From the NCBI GenBank assembly GCA_945892985.1, contig CAMDDU010000013.1, positions 34,572 through 98,571 of the forward strand: a stretch of DNA of 64,000 nucleotides, read 5' to 3'. Both the position numbers and the translations under genes were made by a program. Each line of letters opens with the position of its first letter. The stretch's first letter is position 1. The notes beneath the pieces are model-generated. The model was not told the DNA's origin and did not search any database. It saw only the letters and a program-made list of their open reading frames with translations. This stretch comes from CAITSH01 sp945892985 (lineage in GTDB: Bacteria; Pseudomonadota; Gammaproteobacteria; Burkholderiales; SG8-39). Shown piece after piece: positions 8,899 to 16,216 of the stretch.

Positions 8899-9267
8899 TC
8901 AGTTGCGGTAAAAAACCGCAATCGCGACCATCCCGGCGAATACCGCCTGCGCTGCAACCCAGGCCGCGGCGCGCAGTGTGCGCGACAGGCCCGGTCTTAG
9001 CGCCAGCATGCCCAGTGCGATATACAGCAGCAGTCCGGCCAGTTTGGCGCTAAGCCAGTCGTGCGTGACCGGGTATTGATGCGTCAGTAGCGCCATCCAA
9101 ACGCCGGAGACGAGCAGGAGCGTGTCGTTGACATGCGGAGCGATGCGTACGCAGCGGTTTTGTAGCAGCGACGAAGCACACAGCATCCAGATGCCGCGCG
9201 TGAAAAACATCGCCCATGACAGCGCCGCGGCACTGATGTGCACCATCTTGATGGTGGCGAAGTCCAC
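8899..9267 (-). CDS. SirB2-family integral membrane protein
   Basis: A 122-residue hydrophobic protein with about four membrane helices. The start (DFATIKMVHISAAALSW) and overall pattern match the SirB2 family, whose function is unknown despite an old link to virulence regulation. The predicted start is GTG at 9267; an internal ATG seven codons later is possible. It lies 21 bp downstream of nnrS and shares its FNR-type promoter, suggesting a role in haem, nitrosative or low-oxygen physiology. Confidence 0.75.
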   Translation of the reverse strand: MDFATIKMVHISAAALSWAMFFTRGIWMLCASSLLQNRCVRIAPHVNDTLLLVSGVWMALLTHQYPVTHDWLSAKLAGLLLYIALGMLALRPGLSRTLRAAAWVAAQAVFAGMVAIAVFYRN

Positions 9268-9288
9268 TAAGGTGGGGGCAGTGCTGCT

Positions 9289-10524
9289 TTAACCGTCAAG
9301 CCCGTCAAGGCGCGGACCTAGCAGTACCGGCCAGAAGCGGATGGTGAACAGCGCAAACGCAAGACTCCAGAATATGCCCGATGCGATCGCCGCATGCAGG
9401 TACTGCCCCGGCGCGGCCAGCGGAACAAACACGCGCACCAGTACGGCAAGTTGCAACAGCAGGTAGGCGGCGGTTTCCAGTTTGCCGGGCTCCAGGCGCA
9501 GGCCGCTGTGGCCACGGGCTGTGCGCGTCATCATGCCCAGGGTAAGTCCTCCCACCGCACCTATGGTGAACGCGTGAGTGGCGAGCGAGGCTGGCAGCAG
9601 GTCGATTGACGATAGTGCGCGCAACAGCAGGCTGATCACGATCCACGCATAGGACGCGTGCAGTATCCATACCAGCGGTCGGCCAAGCGTGCGCCAGGGC
9701 TGCCATAGCGCGAGTCTTGCGCAATGGGCGGTGGCGGCGATGGCTGCGACTGCGCCTGTCACGGACAGCGGTGCATCTAGGGCATCGGCGGCGAGCAGCG
9801 CCAGTACGCTGGCGAGGCTGGCGCGCTCGAGCCAGGGTAGGCGCTCCGGCCTGGCGCCGGGCACGCCATTGGCGGTGAACATCGGGATCACGCGGCCGCC
9901 CATCACCACCATGCTGAACAGCAGCAGATCTAGCCCGGTTTGTAGTGCGCGCGGTGCGGTCAGTGCGATGAGGCCGGCCATGGCGAGGTGAAAGCACAGG
10001 TTGGCGGCACCCAGCGCCAGTAGCAGCGCAATGAAAAAATAGTTGCGCCGATTGCGCGCGGCGAGCAGTGGGCGCCCGAGACCTGCGGCGGCGGCGATTG
10101 CGAATGCGCTGTCGGCAAGCGCAGCCGGCAGGGGCCAGGAGGTCAGCACCAGTATCCGCGCCGCCAACCACAGGCCGACGACCAGCACCAGCGTACTGCG
10201 GCTTGGTGTGGGCTGGCCGCTCCAGTTGCGTCCGGCCGTGAATAAAAAACCGACGATCACGGCAAAGGCGTAGCCGAAAATCATTTCGTGGGCGTGCCAG
10301 AACGGCCCCCGCAGCGGGGTACTGCCGCCGGTCCAGTCGGCGAGTTGCGCAGTCCACAAAGCAATGCTGAGTGTTGCGAGCACGCCGGCCAAAAGGTAAA
10401 ACGGCCGGAAGCTGATTGCCCAGAAGGGGTGTCCGGTGGCGTGTCCGCGCTGCCCCGGTGCCGGCAGGACCGATGATCCGGGCGCGCCTGGTTTCGGTAA
10501 TATGCGCAGCGCGGGTAGATCCAT
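9289..10524 (-). CDS. nnrS: NnrS family haem/copper membrane protein
   Basis: A 411-residue protein with about 12 membrane helices. After a short polar N-terminus comes GHPFWAISFRPFYLLAG, the hallmark of NnrS, then GPFWHAHEMIFGYAFAVIVGF with the conserved His pair. NnrS is a haem- and copper-containing membrane protein linked to nitric oxide tolerance and induced under denitrifying conditions. The ATG at 10524 lies 70 bp downstream of an FNR-type box. Confidence 0.93.
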   Translation of the reverse strand: MDLPALRILPKPGAPGSSVLPAPGQRGHATGHPFWAISFRPFYLLAGVLATLSIALWTAQLADWTGGSTPLRGPFWHAHEMIFGYAFAVIVGFLFTAGRNWSGQPTPSRSTLVLVVGLWLAARILVLTSWPLPAALADSAFAIAAAAGLGRPLLAARNRRNYFFIALLLALGAANLCFHLAMAGLIALTAPRALQTGLDLLLFSMVVMGGRVIPMFTANGVPGARPERLPWLERASLASVLALLAADALDAPLSVTGAVAAIAATAHCARLALWQPWRTLGRPLVWILHASYAWIVISLLLRALSSIDLLPASLATHAFTIGAVGGLTLGMMTRTARGHSGLRLEPGKLETAAYLLLQLAVLVRVFVPLAAPGQYLHAAIASGIFWSLAFALFTIRFWPVLLGPRLDGLDG

Positions 10525-10565
10525 GCGGATATTTTTTCTTCTAATGATGACGTGTAAGCGGTGAA

Positions 10566-10607
10566 AAGTTACGCCTCCAAGCGCGGTGTCAGCTTGACTC
10601 AGGTCAA
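10566..10607 (-). promoter_or_regulatory. FNR/DNR-type promoter of nnrS-sirB2
   Basis: TTGACTCAGGTCAA at 10594-10607 is a perfect dyad. On the minus strand a -10-like TAACTT lies at 10571-10566, matching an activator centred at -41.5. This is the third box of the same design in the first 11 kb. A nitric-oxide-responsive Dnr/NnrR-type member could use the site instead of FNR itself. Confidence 0.8.
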
Positions 10608-10632
10608 ATCCGGGTTAAATGTGGGGAAATAA

Positions 10633-10658
10633 AAAAGCCCTATTTATATAGGGCTTTT
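10633..10658 (-). terminator. Rho-independent terminator after boxB
   Basis: A hairpin with 11-bp perfect arms (AAAAGCCCTAT / ATAGGGCTTTT) and a 4-base loop, starting 20 bp past the boxB stop. A-rich sequence on the left gives a U tract on the minus-strand transcript, and the right side has T4 on plus, so it may act in both directions. It isolates the box operon from nnrS. Confidence 0.88.
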
Positions 10659-10677
10659 CGGGGAGGGCTTGAAGGGC

Positions 10678-12087
10678 TTAGTTCAGGCGAACATACTCAT
10701 AGTCGACCGCGAGGTTGTTGATGCCCCGATCCGGCGGGGCCACCCAACCTGCCATTTTTCCCGGTTCGGTGACCCTTTGCATCAGGCTTTTAACATGGGT
10801 ACGGTCGGCATCAGTAGGGATCCAGTCAAGGATGCTCTTGTCGAATTCCTCGCGGCTGATGAGCCGGCCATCCGGGCTTGTCGGCACGCCTGCCCAGATG
10901 CCGATACCGCGGCGAAAACGTGTCGAGGGCAGCGTTAGCGCCAGGTCGTAGCCGGCACGCTTGATCTGCATGTTCCAGCGCTTCACGCCGATTTCGCAGT
11001 CCTTCACGTAGGCGATGCGCGTCACTTCATTCATGGCGTTGCGCATGGCCACCGTCTCCTTGCCCTTGGGGCCGTCCAGCTCGAAGCTCGCATCGGTGCA
11101 AATGTGATCGGTGTAATTGGCTTCGTCCGGCCGGCCCTTGATACCGCTGGCAAACGAGGTCGCGGCGTTGGATGAAACCTCGGAGCCAAACAGGTCGAGC
11201 GAGGAGGTGAACCAGAAGTTGAGGTATTTTTGCAGCAGCGGCAGGTCGACCACGCCGGCGCGGCGCAGGGCGGCCGGGTCGTCGGTGCCCAGTTCCTTCA
11301 TCACTTCAAGGGTGCGCCTGACGACGCGGCCGATGCCGGTCTCGCCGACGAACATGTGGTGCGCCTCTTCGGTGAGCATGAAGCGGCAGGTGCGCGACAG
11401 CGGATCAAAGGCCGACTCGGCGAGGCTCTTCAACTGGAACTTGCCGTCGCGGTCGGTGAAATAGGTGAAGCAGTAAAACGACAGCCAGTCGGAGATCGGC
11501 TCGTTGAAGGTGCCGAGGATGCGCGGCTTGTCAAGGTCACCCGAATGGCGCATGAGCAATTCCTCGGCTTCCTCGCGGCCGTCGCGGCCGAAGTAGGCGT
11601 GTAACAGATAGACCATGGCCCACAGGTGGCGGCCTTCCTCGACGTTGACCTGAAAAAGGTTGCGCAGGTCATAGAGGGAGGGGCAGGTGTGTCCGAGCAG
11701 GTGTTGCTGCTCGACCGAGGCCGGTTCGGTGTCCCCTTGCGTGACGATGATGCGGCGAAACTGTGAGCGGTATTCGCCCGGCACCTGCTGCCAGACCGGT
11801 TTGCCGAACGAATCGCCGAATCCGATGCTGCGATTCTCGACCTGGTCGGCAAGAAAAATACCCCAACGATAATCGGGCATTTTCACCGCGCCATACTGCG
11901 CCCAGCCCTCGGCATCGACGCCGACGGCGGTGCGCAGGTACACATCCGATGAGGCGAAATCATGCGGCCCCATGTCGCGCCACCAGTCGAGGAAGGCCGG
12001 TTGCCAGTGCTCGAGTGCCCTCTGCAGAGTTTTGTCGTTCGACAGGTTTACGTTGTTCGGGATGCGCTCAGAATAGTTTATTGACAT
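10678..12087 (-). CDS. boxB: BoxB, benzoyl-CoA 2,3-epoxidase oxygenase subunit
   Basis: A 469-residue diiron oxygenase component that epoxidises benzoyl-CoA in the aerobic hybrid benzoate pathway. The N-terminus MSINYSERIPNNVNL and the following ALEHWQPAFLDWWRDMGP are characteristic of BoxB. Internal EEGRHLWAMVYLLHAYFG and EEAHHMFVGETGIGR supply the E/H ligands of the ferritin-like diiron site. Length is normal. BoxA, the reductase partner, is not in the window. boxB follows boxC after an unusual 590-bp interval that holds a four-helix-bundle gene and a BoxB-like mini-ORF. Confidence 0.97.
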   Translation of the reverse strand: MSINYSERIPNNVNLSNDKTLQRALEHWQPAFLDWWRDMGPHDFASSDVYLRTAVGVDAEGWAQYGAVKMPDYRWGIFLADQVENRSIGFGDSFGKPVWQQVPGEYRSQFRRIIVTQGDTEPASVEQQHLLGHTCPSLYDLRNLFQVNVEEGRHLWAMVYLLHAYFGRDGREEAEELLMRHSGDLDKPRILGTFNEPISDWLSFYCFTYFTDRDGKFQLKSLAESAFDPLSRTCRFMLTEEAHHMFVGETGIGRVVRRTLEVMKELGTDDPAALRRAGVVDLPLLQKYLNFWFTSSLDLFGSEVSSNAATSFASGIKGRPDEANYTDHICTDASFELDGPKGKETVAMRNAMNEVTRIAYVKDCEIGVKRWNMQIKRAGYDLALTLPSTRFRRGIGIWAGVPTSPDGRLISREEFDKSILDWIPTDADRTHVKSLMQRVTEPGKMAGWVAPPDRGINNLAVDYEYVRLN

Positions 12088-12105
12088 GGTGTTCTCGCGA
12101 TTCCG

Positions 12106-12222
12106 TTATTTCAAACCGATGTGGGGCATATACAAGGGGGCGTCGCCCTGGGCGTTGCCCCCGTGTTCGTTTAGGCCGAGGTTGATGTTGTTGGGGATTT
12201 TTTCGCTGTAGTTGATGGACAT
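12106..12222 (-). CDS. 38-residue mini-ORF duplicating the BoxB N-terminus
   Basis: A short ORF directly upstream of boxB (18 bp gap) encodes MSINYSEKIPNNINL followed by a different glycine-rich tail ending LYMPHIGLK. Its first 15 residues match those of BoxB at 13 positions, and the two changes are conservative (K/R, I/V). Yet 7 of the 13 identical residues use different codons, including an AGC versus TCT serine. An AAGG lies 8 bp before the ATG. It could be a translated leader or partner peptide of BoxB, or the relic of a second boxB. Function is unknown. Confidence 0.55.
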   Translation of the reverse strand: MSINYSEKIPNNINLGLNEHGGNAQGDAPLYMPHIGLK

Positions 12223-12235
12223 CGTGTAGCCCTTG

Positions 12236-12267
12236 GTGAAGGAGTGAATGAGTGAAGGCGTGAAAGG
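12236..12267. repeat. Octamer array (GTGAAGGA), left member of an inverted pair
   Basis: Four 8-bp units: GTGAAGGA, GTGAATGA, GTGAAGGC, GTGAAAGG. It lies 13 bp beyond the stop of the four-helix-bundle gene and is the inverse complement in type of the array at 12626-12673 on the other side of that gene. Confidence 0.85.
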
Positions 12268-12279
12268 GCAATGCCCTGT

Positions 12280-12633
12280 TCAGAGTTTCCGCTTGAGTGA
12301 GGTGCTGAGGCCCATTAGGATTGCTGCGACCTCGTCAGTTGCCTTGCTAAGCGCGTCGTCCTTGAGATAGCCGAGACGACGGGCGATTTCAATGTGTGTG
12401 TCTAACTCGGAGAGGGATGCAGAAGCAATATTTACGAAATGCACCAACTCTTTGGTGCCGCCGCGGGCGGCACCTTCAGCAATGTTGGCCGGTACCGAAA
12501 CCGCAGCACGCCGCATCTGCCCTGTAAGCCCAAACATCTCTTCTTTGGGAAAAGATTTGGTGGCTGCGTAAACAGCCTCTACCAGATCGACGGACTTTTG
12601 CCAGGCCGCCAATGACCGATGAGCACGTTTCAC
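12280..12633 (-). CDS. Four-helix-bundle protein (23S rRNA intervening-sequence/Avd-like family)
   Basis: A 117-residue protein with the family pattern KRAHRSLAAWQKSVDLV ... FGLTGQMRRAAVSVPANIAEG ... LVHFVNIASASLSELDTHIEIARRLGYL. The family adopts a pentameric four-helix bundle, is often encoded in rRNA intervening sequences or small mobile loci, and resembles Avd of diversity-generating retroelements. No reverse transcriptase or variable repeat is visible here. The start is GTG at 12633, which lies inside the right-hand octamer array; the preceding unit supplies an AAGGA Shine-Dalgarno. The gene interrupts the boxC-boxB spacing and looks like an insertion. Confidence 0.85.
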   Translation of the reverse strand: MKRAHRSLAAWQKSVDLVEAVYAATKSFPKEEMFGLTGQMRRAAVSVPANIAEGAARGGTKELVHFVNIASASLSELDTHIEIARRLGYLKDDALSKATDEVAAILMGLSTSLKRKL

Positions 12634-12673
12634 TCCTTCACTCCTTCACTCATTCACGCCTTCAAATATTCAC
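12626..12673. repeat. Octamer array (TCCTTCAC), right member of an inverted pair
   Basis: Six 8-bp units on the plus strand: CGTTTCAC, TCCTTCAC twice, TCATTCAC, GCCTTCAA, ATATTCAC. Read on the minus strand the units are GTGAAGGA-like. The unit nearest the four-helix-bundle gene (GTGAAACG) contains that gene's start codon, and neighbouring units contain potential Shine-Dalgarno and GTG triplets. The array ends 3 bp before the boxC stop. Confidence 0.88.
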
Positions 12674-12676
12674 ACC

Positions 12677-14362
12677 TCAAACCCGCTCCCAGTTGAACCT
12701 GGCTTTGGAGCCGGTGCCGAAGACCTTCAGCGCGCCGGTTTCGCCAACGGCATTGGGGCGGATGAAAATCCAGTTCTGCCAGGCCGACAGGCGGCCGAAA
12801 ATGCGTGTCTCCATGGTTTCGGCGCCACCAAAACGCAGCGAGGCTTCAAGGCCGGTGAGAGCGTCGGGGGACAGGCTTGCGCGCTCCTCGATGGCGATGC
12901 GCACCTCTTCCTCCCAATCCAGATCATCGGGCGCATAGGTGATGAGCCCCAGGCTTTCGGCCTCGGTCGCGGCGATGGGTCTGCCGAGGTGTGCGTGCAA
13001 TGCCGTCGCGGCGGCGGTATCGCCGCAAAAGCGCGTGGCAAGACGGCTGAGGCCGTTGACCTCGGGGAAGGTGCCGAAGTTCGTTTCTGAAAGTGTGATT
13101 TGCGGCGCGCCTGTTTCGTCGTCAGGCAGGGCCAGCATGTAGCTGCGGTCGCTGGCAAAAGCGAGTTCTGCCAGCGTGCCGGCAAAGCAGGAGCCCCGGT
13201 CGATGATGGCGAACAGCGTGCGCGATGACACATCAAGTCGCGCGAGGGTGCGGCGCAGCAGTGCGGTGGTCTCCTTCACCAGCCAGTCGCTGGCATGCGC
13301 TTTTAGTGTCGCGTCTATGGCGAGCGCAACCGGCGCCTCGCCGCGCGTCTGTAGCAGCCAGGTGCCGACCTCGGCGTGGTTGGTGCGCAGCATCAGGATG
13401 GCATCGTCGAGTTCGCGTGCCATGGCCAGAGGCCACCAGCGGGCGCCGGCGGCGTGTATGCCGGCCACATTTTGCGGGCCGGCATCGGCGGGTGCCGATA
13501 CGGTCAGCGTGGCGGTACGCGCTGCGGCATCAATGCGGACGTCGACATGGGTGTAGTGGTAGCCGTTTGCGTCGGCGTTGCGTGCGACCGGGGTGAGTGT
13601 GACGCCCTTGCCGGCACCGGGCCGGCCGCTTTGACGCGCAAGGTTTGCAGCGTGCTGCCTGATCGCGTCCTTGAACACCTGCGGTTTGGCGACGTGATCA
13701 ACCAGCTTCCATTGCCTCGCCCGCTCGGCGCGCACGCCCTCTGTGGTGGTGCAGAACACGTCGGCGAGGTCGCGGCGCACCTTGCGCTTGTCGGTCAGGC
13801 GGGTGAGCCCGCCGGTGCCCGGCAGCACGCCCAGCAGCGGCACCTCGGGCAGGCTCACGGCCGAGGAGCGGTCATCGATCATCAGGATTTCGTCGCAGGC
13901 GAGGGCGAGCTCATAGCCGCCGCCGGCGCAGGCGCCGTTGACTGCGGCAAGAAATTTCAGCCCGTCGTCGCGGCTGGAGTCCTCGATGCCGTTGCGCGTC
14001 TCATTGGTGAATTTGCAGAAATTGACTTTCCAGCCATGACTGGACAGGCCCAGCATGTAAATGTTCGCGCCGGAGCAGAACATGCGATCCTTGGCGCTGG
14101 TGAGCACCACCACCTTGACCTCGGGGTGCTCGAAGCGGATGCGGTTGAGCGCATCGTATAACTCGATGTCCACACCCAGGTCGTAGGAGTTGAGCTTGAG
14201 CTTGTAGCCGGGTTTGAGGCCCTTGTCCTCATTGACGTCCATGGCCAGCGTCGCCACCTCGCCTTCGAAGGACAGCTTCCAGTGCGCATAGCGCTCCGGG
14301 TGCGTGTCAAAAAAAAGCGGTGCCGGTTTGGCCAGAGTTTCGCTGTCTGTTGCGGTATTCAT
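12677..14362 (-). CDS. boxC: BoxC, 2,3-epoxybenzoyl-CoA dihydrolase
   Basis: A 561-residue double-crotonase enzyme that opens the ring of 2,3-epoxybenzoyl-CoA with two water molecules, giving dihydroadipyl-CoA semialdehyde and formate. The first enoyl-CoA-hydratase-like half shows AAVNGACAGGGYELALACDEI; the second carries the divergent crotonase fold with FAIIDRGSCFAGTLAEL. Length is typical. Its ATG overlaps the boxR stop (ATGA), so regulator and enzyme are coupled. Confidence 0.96.
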   Translation of the reverse strand: MNTATDSETLAKPAPLFFDTHPERYAHWKLSFEGEVATLAMDVNEDKGLKPGYKLKLNSYDLGVDIELYDALNRIRFEHPEVKVVVLTSAKDRMFCSGANIYMLGLSSHGWKVNFCKFTNETRNGIEDSSRDDGLKFLAAVNGACAGGGYELALACDEILMIDDRSSAVSLPEVPLLGVLPGTGGLTRLTDKRKVRRDLADVFCTTTEGVRAERARQWKLVDHVAKPQVFKDAIRQHAANLARQSGRPGAGKGVTLTPVARNADANGYHYTHVDVRIDAAARTATLTVSAPADAGPQNVAGIHAAGARWWPLAMARELDDAILMLRTNHAEVGTWLLQTRGEAPVALAIDATLKAHASDWLVKETTALLRRTLARLDVSSRTLFAIIDRGSCFAGTLAELAFASDRSYMLALPDDETGAPQITLSETNFGTFPEVNGLSRLATRFCGDTAAATALHAHLGRPIAATEAESLGLITYAPDDLDWEEEVRIAIEERASLSPDALTGLEASLRFGGAETMETRIFGRLSAWQNWIFIRPNAVGETGALKVFGTGSKARFNWERV

Positions 14363-15327
14363 GCGGCTTGCTCCTGCAGTTGCTGCGTGATGGCCAGGCT
14401 CAGTTCCCGCAGGCTTTTTTTGGCCGGTTTGGCGCTGGTGTCGATTGTGATGTCAGCGCGACCGTAAAGGCTTGCGCGACCGTCCAGGATGCGGCGCAAG
14501 TCCTGCATCGCTTCGCGGTTTCCGGCCATCGGTCGTGTGTCGCCCTGGGCGATCACGCGCGCCATGTGCTCCTCGGGTAGTGCCTTGAGCCACACCGTGG
14601 TGCAGCTTGAGAGCAGCAAGGCATAGGCCTGCTGCTCTGACACAATGCTGCCGCCGGTGGCGATGACCACGCGCTCGTGCTGATCAATCAGGCGTTCAAG
14701 ACAGCGTTTTTCGTGGCGGCGATAACCGGCCTGGCCGTAGAGTAGAAAAATTTCAGAAAGGCTGGTGCCCGCTTCGCGCTCAATTTCGACGTCCAGTTCG
14801 ATAAAGGGCATGTCCAGTTCCAGCGCCAGGCTGGCGCCCAGCGTGGACTTGCCGGCACCGCGCAGGCCGATGAGCGCGATGCGTCGCGCCTTGTCGCCCC
14901 GTTCCTGCATGAGCGCGCCGAATTTGCGCTGTAATTCAGCGCGCACCGCGGGTAATTTTTGCGCCGGAATGCGCTGCACCAGCGTGTTGATACGCTCGAG
15001 TTCCGACGAGCCGCCGGCCGTGCGCCGCGACAGCAGTGCCGCCAGCGGCAGTTCGAGTGCGGTGGCCACGCGCAGCAGCAGCACGATGGAGATGTTGCCT
15101 TGCCCGTTTTCAAGCAGGGCGAGATAGCGCTCCGACACGCCGGAGTGCTGCGCGAGCCTGCGCCGCGACATGTCGCGCAGCGTTCGCTCCTCGCGGACAC
15201 GCTCGCCCAGGGTATGTAGAAATGCCCCTTCTGCGTCCGCTTGTTCGGGCTTGTCACTGTGCGCGTGCTTGAGATTGACGACCCGATGGCGCGATGCCTG
15301 GGATGGGGGATGCAGGGGAGGATGCAT
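14359..15327 (-). CDS. boxR: BoxR/BzdR-type transcriptional regulator with shikimate-kinase-like domain
   Basis: A 322-residue regulator. A variable N-terminus (1-35) precedes an XRE-type helix-turn-helix (about 40-95, LAQHSGVSERYLALLENGQGN), a linker, and a shikimate-kinase-like domain from about 145 with Walker A GLRGAGKST and a downstream ATGGSIV motif. This architecture is specific to BzdR/BoxR repressors, whose kinase-like domain binds benzoyl-CoA as inducer. It is first in the boxR-boxC-boxB unit and divergent from the flavodoxin and benzoate-CoA ligase genes. Confidence 0.93.
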   Translation of the reverse strand: MHPPLHPPSQASRHRVVNLKHAHSDKPEQADAEGAFLHTLGERVREERTLRDMSRRRLAQHSGVSERYLALLENGQGNISIVLLLRVATALELPLAALLSRRTAGGSSELERINTLVQRIPAQKLPAVRAELQRKFGALMQERGDKARRIALIGLRGAGKSTLGASLALELDMPFIELDVEIEREAGTSLSEIFLLYGQAGYRRHEKRCLERLIDQHERVVIATGGSIVSEQQAYALLLSSCTTVWLKALPEEHMARVIAQGDTRPMAGNREAMQDLRRILDGRASLYGRADITIDTSAKPAKKSLRELSLAITQQLQEQAA

Positions 15328-15453
15328 GGCGCTAAGGGGTGTTTGTGCGGTCCGTCGCTTGCGACGTATTGTGGAGGCTTGTGGAACGCCGTAGAACTTG
15401 TAGAACGCCGTAAAACGATGGTGAAATATATTGCTTGATCGTGATATTTTTTA

Positions 15454-15510
15454 TGCATTATAATACCTTTTATTGAAAATGCAATACACTGTCTGATGCA
15501 TCAAAATGCA
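15454..15510. promoter_or_regulatory. Putative BoxR operator region with four TGCA motifs
   Basis: The 302-bp gap between boxR and the flavodoxin gene holds an AT-rich stretch with TGCA at 15454, 15480, 15497 and 15507. The first is part of TGCATTATAATACC. From memory of the family, BzdR/BoxR operators consist of repeated TGCA motifs near the promoter. The sequence would serve both divergent units; exact promoter elements are not resolved. Confidence 0.55.
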
Positions 15511-15629
15511 GGCTTAGAATAATTTTCGGTGGCGACTCTGTCGCGGTTTGAGCGCGCGGAGCGCAATGGTCAGGATCTGCCGTGAGCTCATCCCCGCGCT
15601 GCTTGGCAAAGGCGTAAAAGGGTATAGAT

Positions 15630-16145
15630 ATGGCACTCGATCTCACCATTCTTGTCGGCACCATGACCGGTACGTCCCAACTGGTGGCGCAGGAAATCGA
15701 ACTGACGCTGGACGACGGTGAAACGCGTGTGCGCACGCTGGAAATGGATCGTCTGGACGCGACGGTTTTCGCCGCCGGCGGCATCCACCTCATCTGCACT
15801 TCAACCTATGGACAGGGCGACGTGCCAGATAACGCCAAGGCGTTTTACGACGCGCTGGCGGCTTCGCGACCGGACCTGTCCGCGCTGCGCTACGGCGTTT
15901 TCGCTCTGGGCGACCGCACTTATGGTGACACCTTCTGTTTTGGCGGCAAGAAATTTGACGCGCTGCTGGCGGAACTGGGCGCGCAGCGTATCGGCGATAT
16001 GCTGTTGCATGATGCCTCCGCCGGCACCATGCCAGAGGAAGTAGCGCTCGATTGGGTGCGGGACTGGATTAAGCTTTGCAAGGCCGGCATCGCGGGTGGC
16101 GCTGGAGCCGGCGTCAGCAACAACGGCGAGGTTTTCGCCGGCTGA
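15630..16145 (+). CDS. Flavodoxin-domain (MioC-like) protein in the box cluster
   Basis: A 171-residue FMN-binding flavodoxin-type protein. The phosphate-binding loop GTMTGTSQLVAQEI is near the N-terminus, and TSTYGQGDVPDNA plus FALGDRTYGDTFCFGGKK supply the isoalloxazine loops. It starts the plus-strand unit that continues into benzoate-CoA ligase (71 bp gap). Because boxA is absent from this locus, a single-electron carrier here may feed electrons to BoxB or to BoxA elsewhere; this is inference. The glycine/alanine-rich C-terminal tail is unusual. Confidence 0.85.
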   Translation: MALDLTILVGTMTGTSQLVAQEIELTLDDGETRVRTLEMDRLDATVFAAGGIHLICTSTYGQGDVPDNAKAFYDALAASRPDLSALRYGVFALGDRTYGDTFCFGGKKFDALLAELGAQRIGDMLLHDASAGTMPEEVALDWVRDWIKLCKAGIAGGAGAGVSNNGEVFAG

Positions 16146-16216
16146 GGCATCGGTTACAACTGTTAGGATTGCATGCCGACACAGCAGCGGCGGCGATACC
16201 CTTGGAGGAGCAAGCA

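Noticed and set aside
10678..12222. Two complete boxB genes in tandem.
   Set aside because: Only the first 15 codons of the upstream ORF resemble BoxB; the rest is unrelated and ends after 38 codons.
12280..12633. Diversity-generating retroelement accessory gene (avd).
   Set aside because: The protein family is related, but no reverse transcriptase, template repeat or variable repeat is seen in the window.
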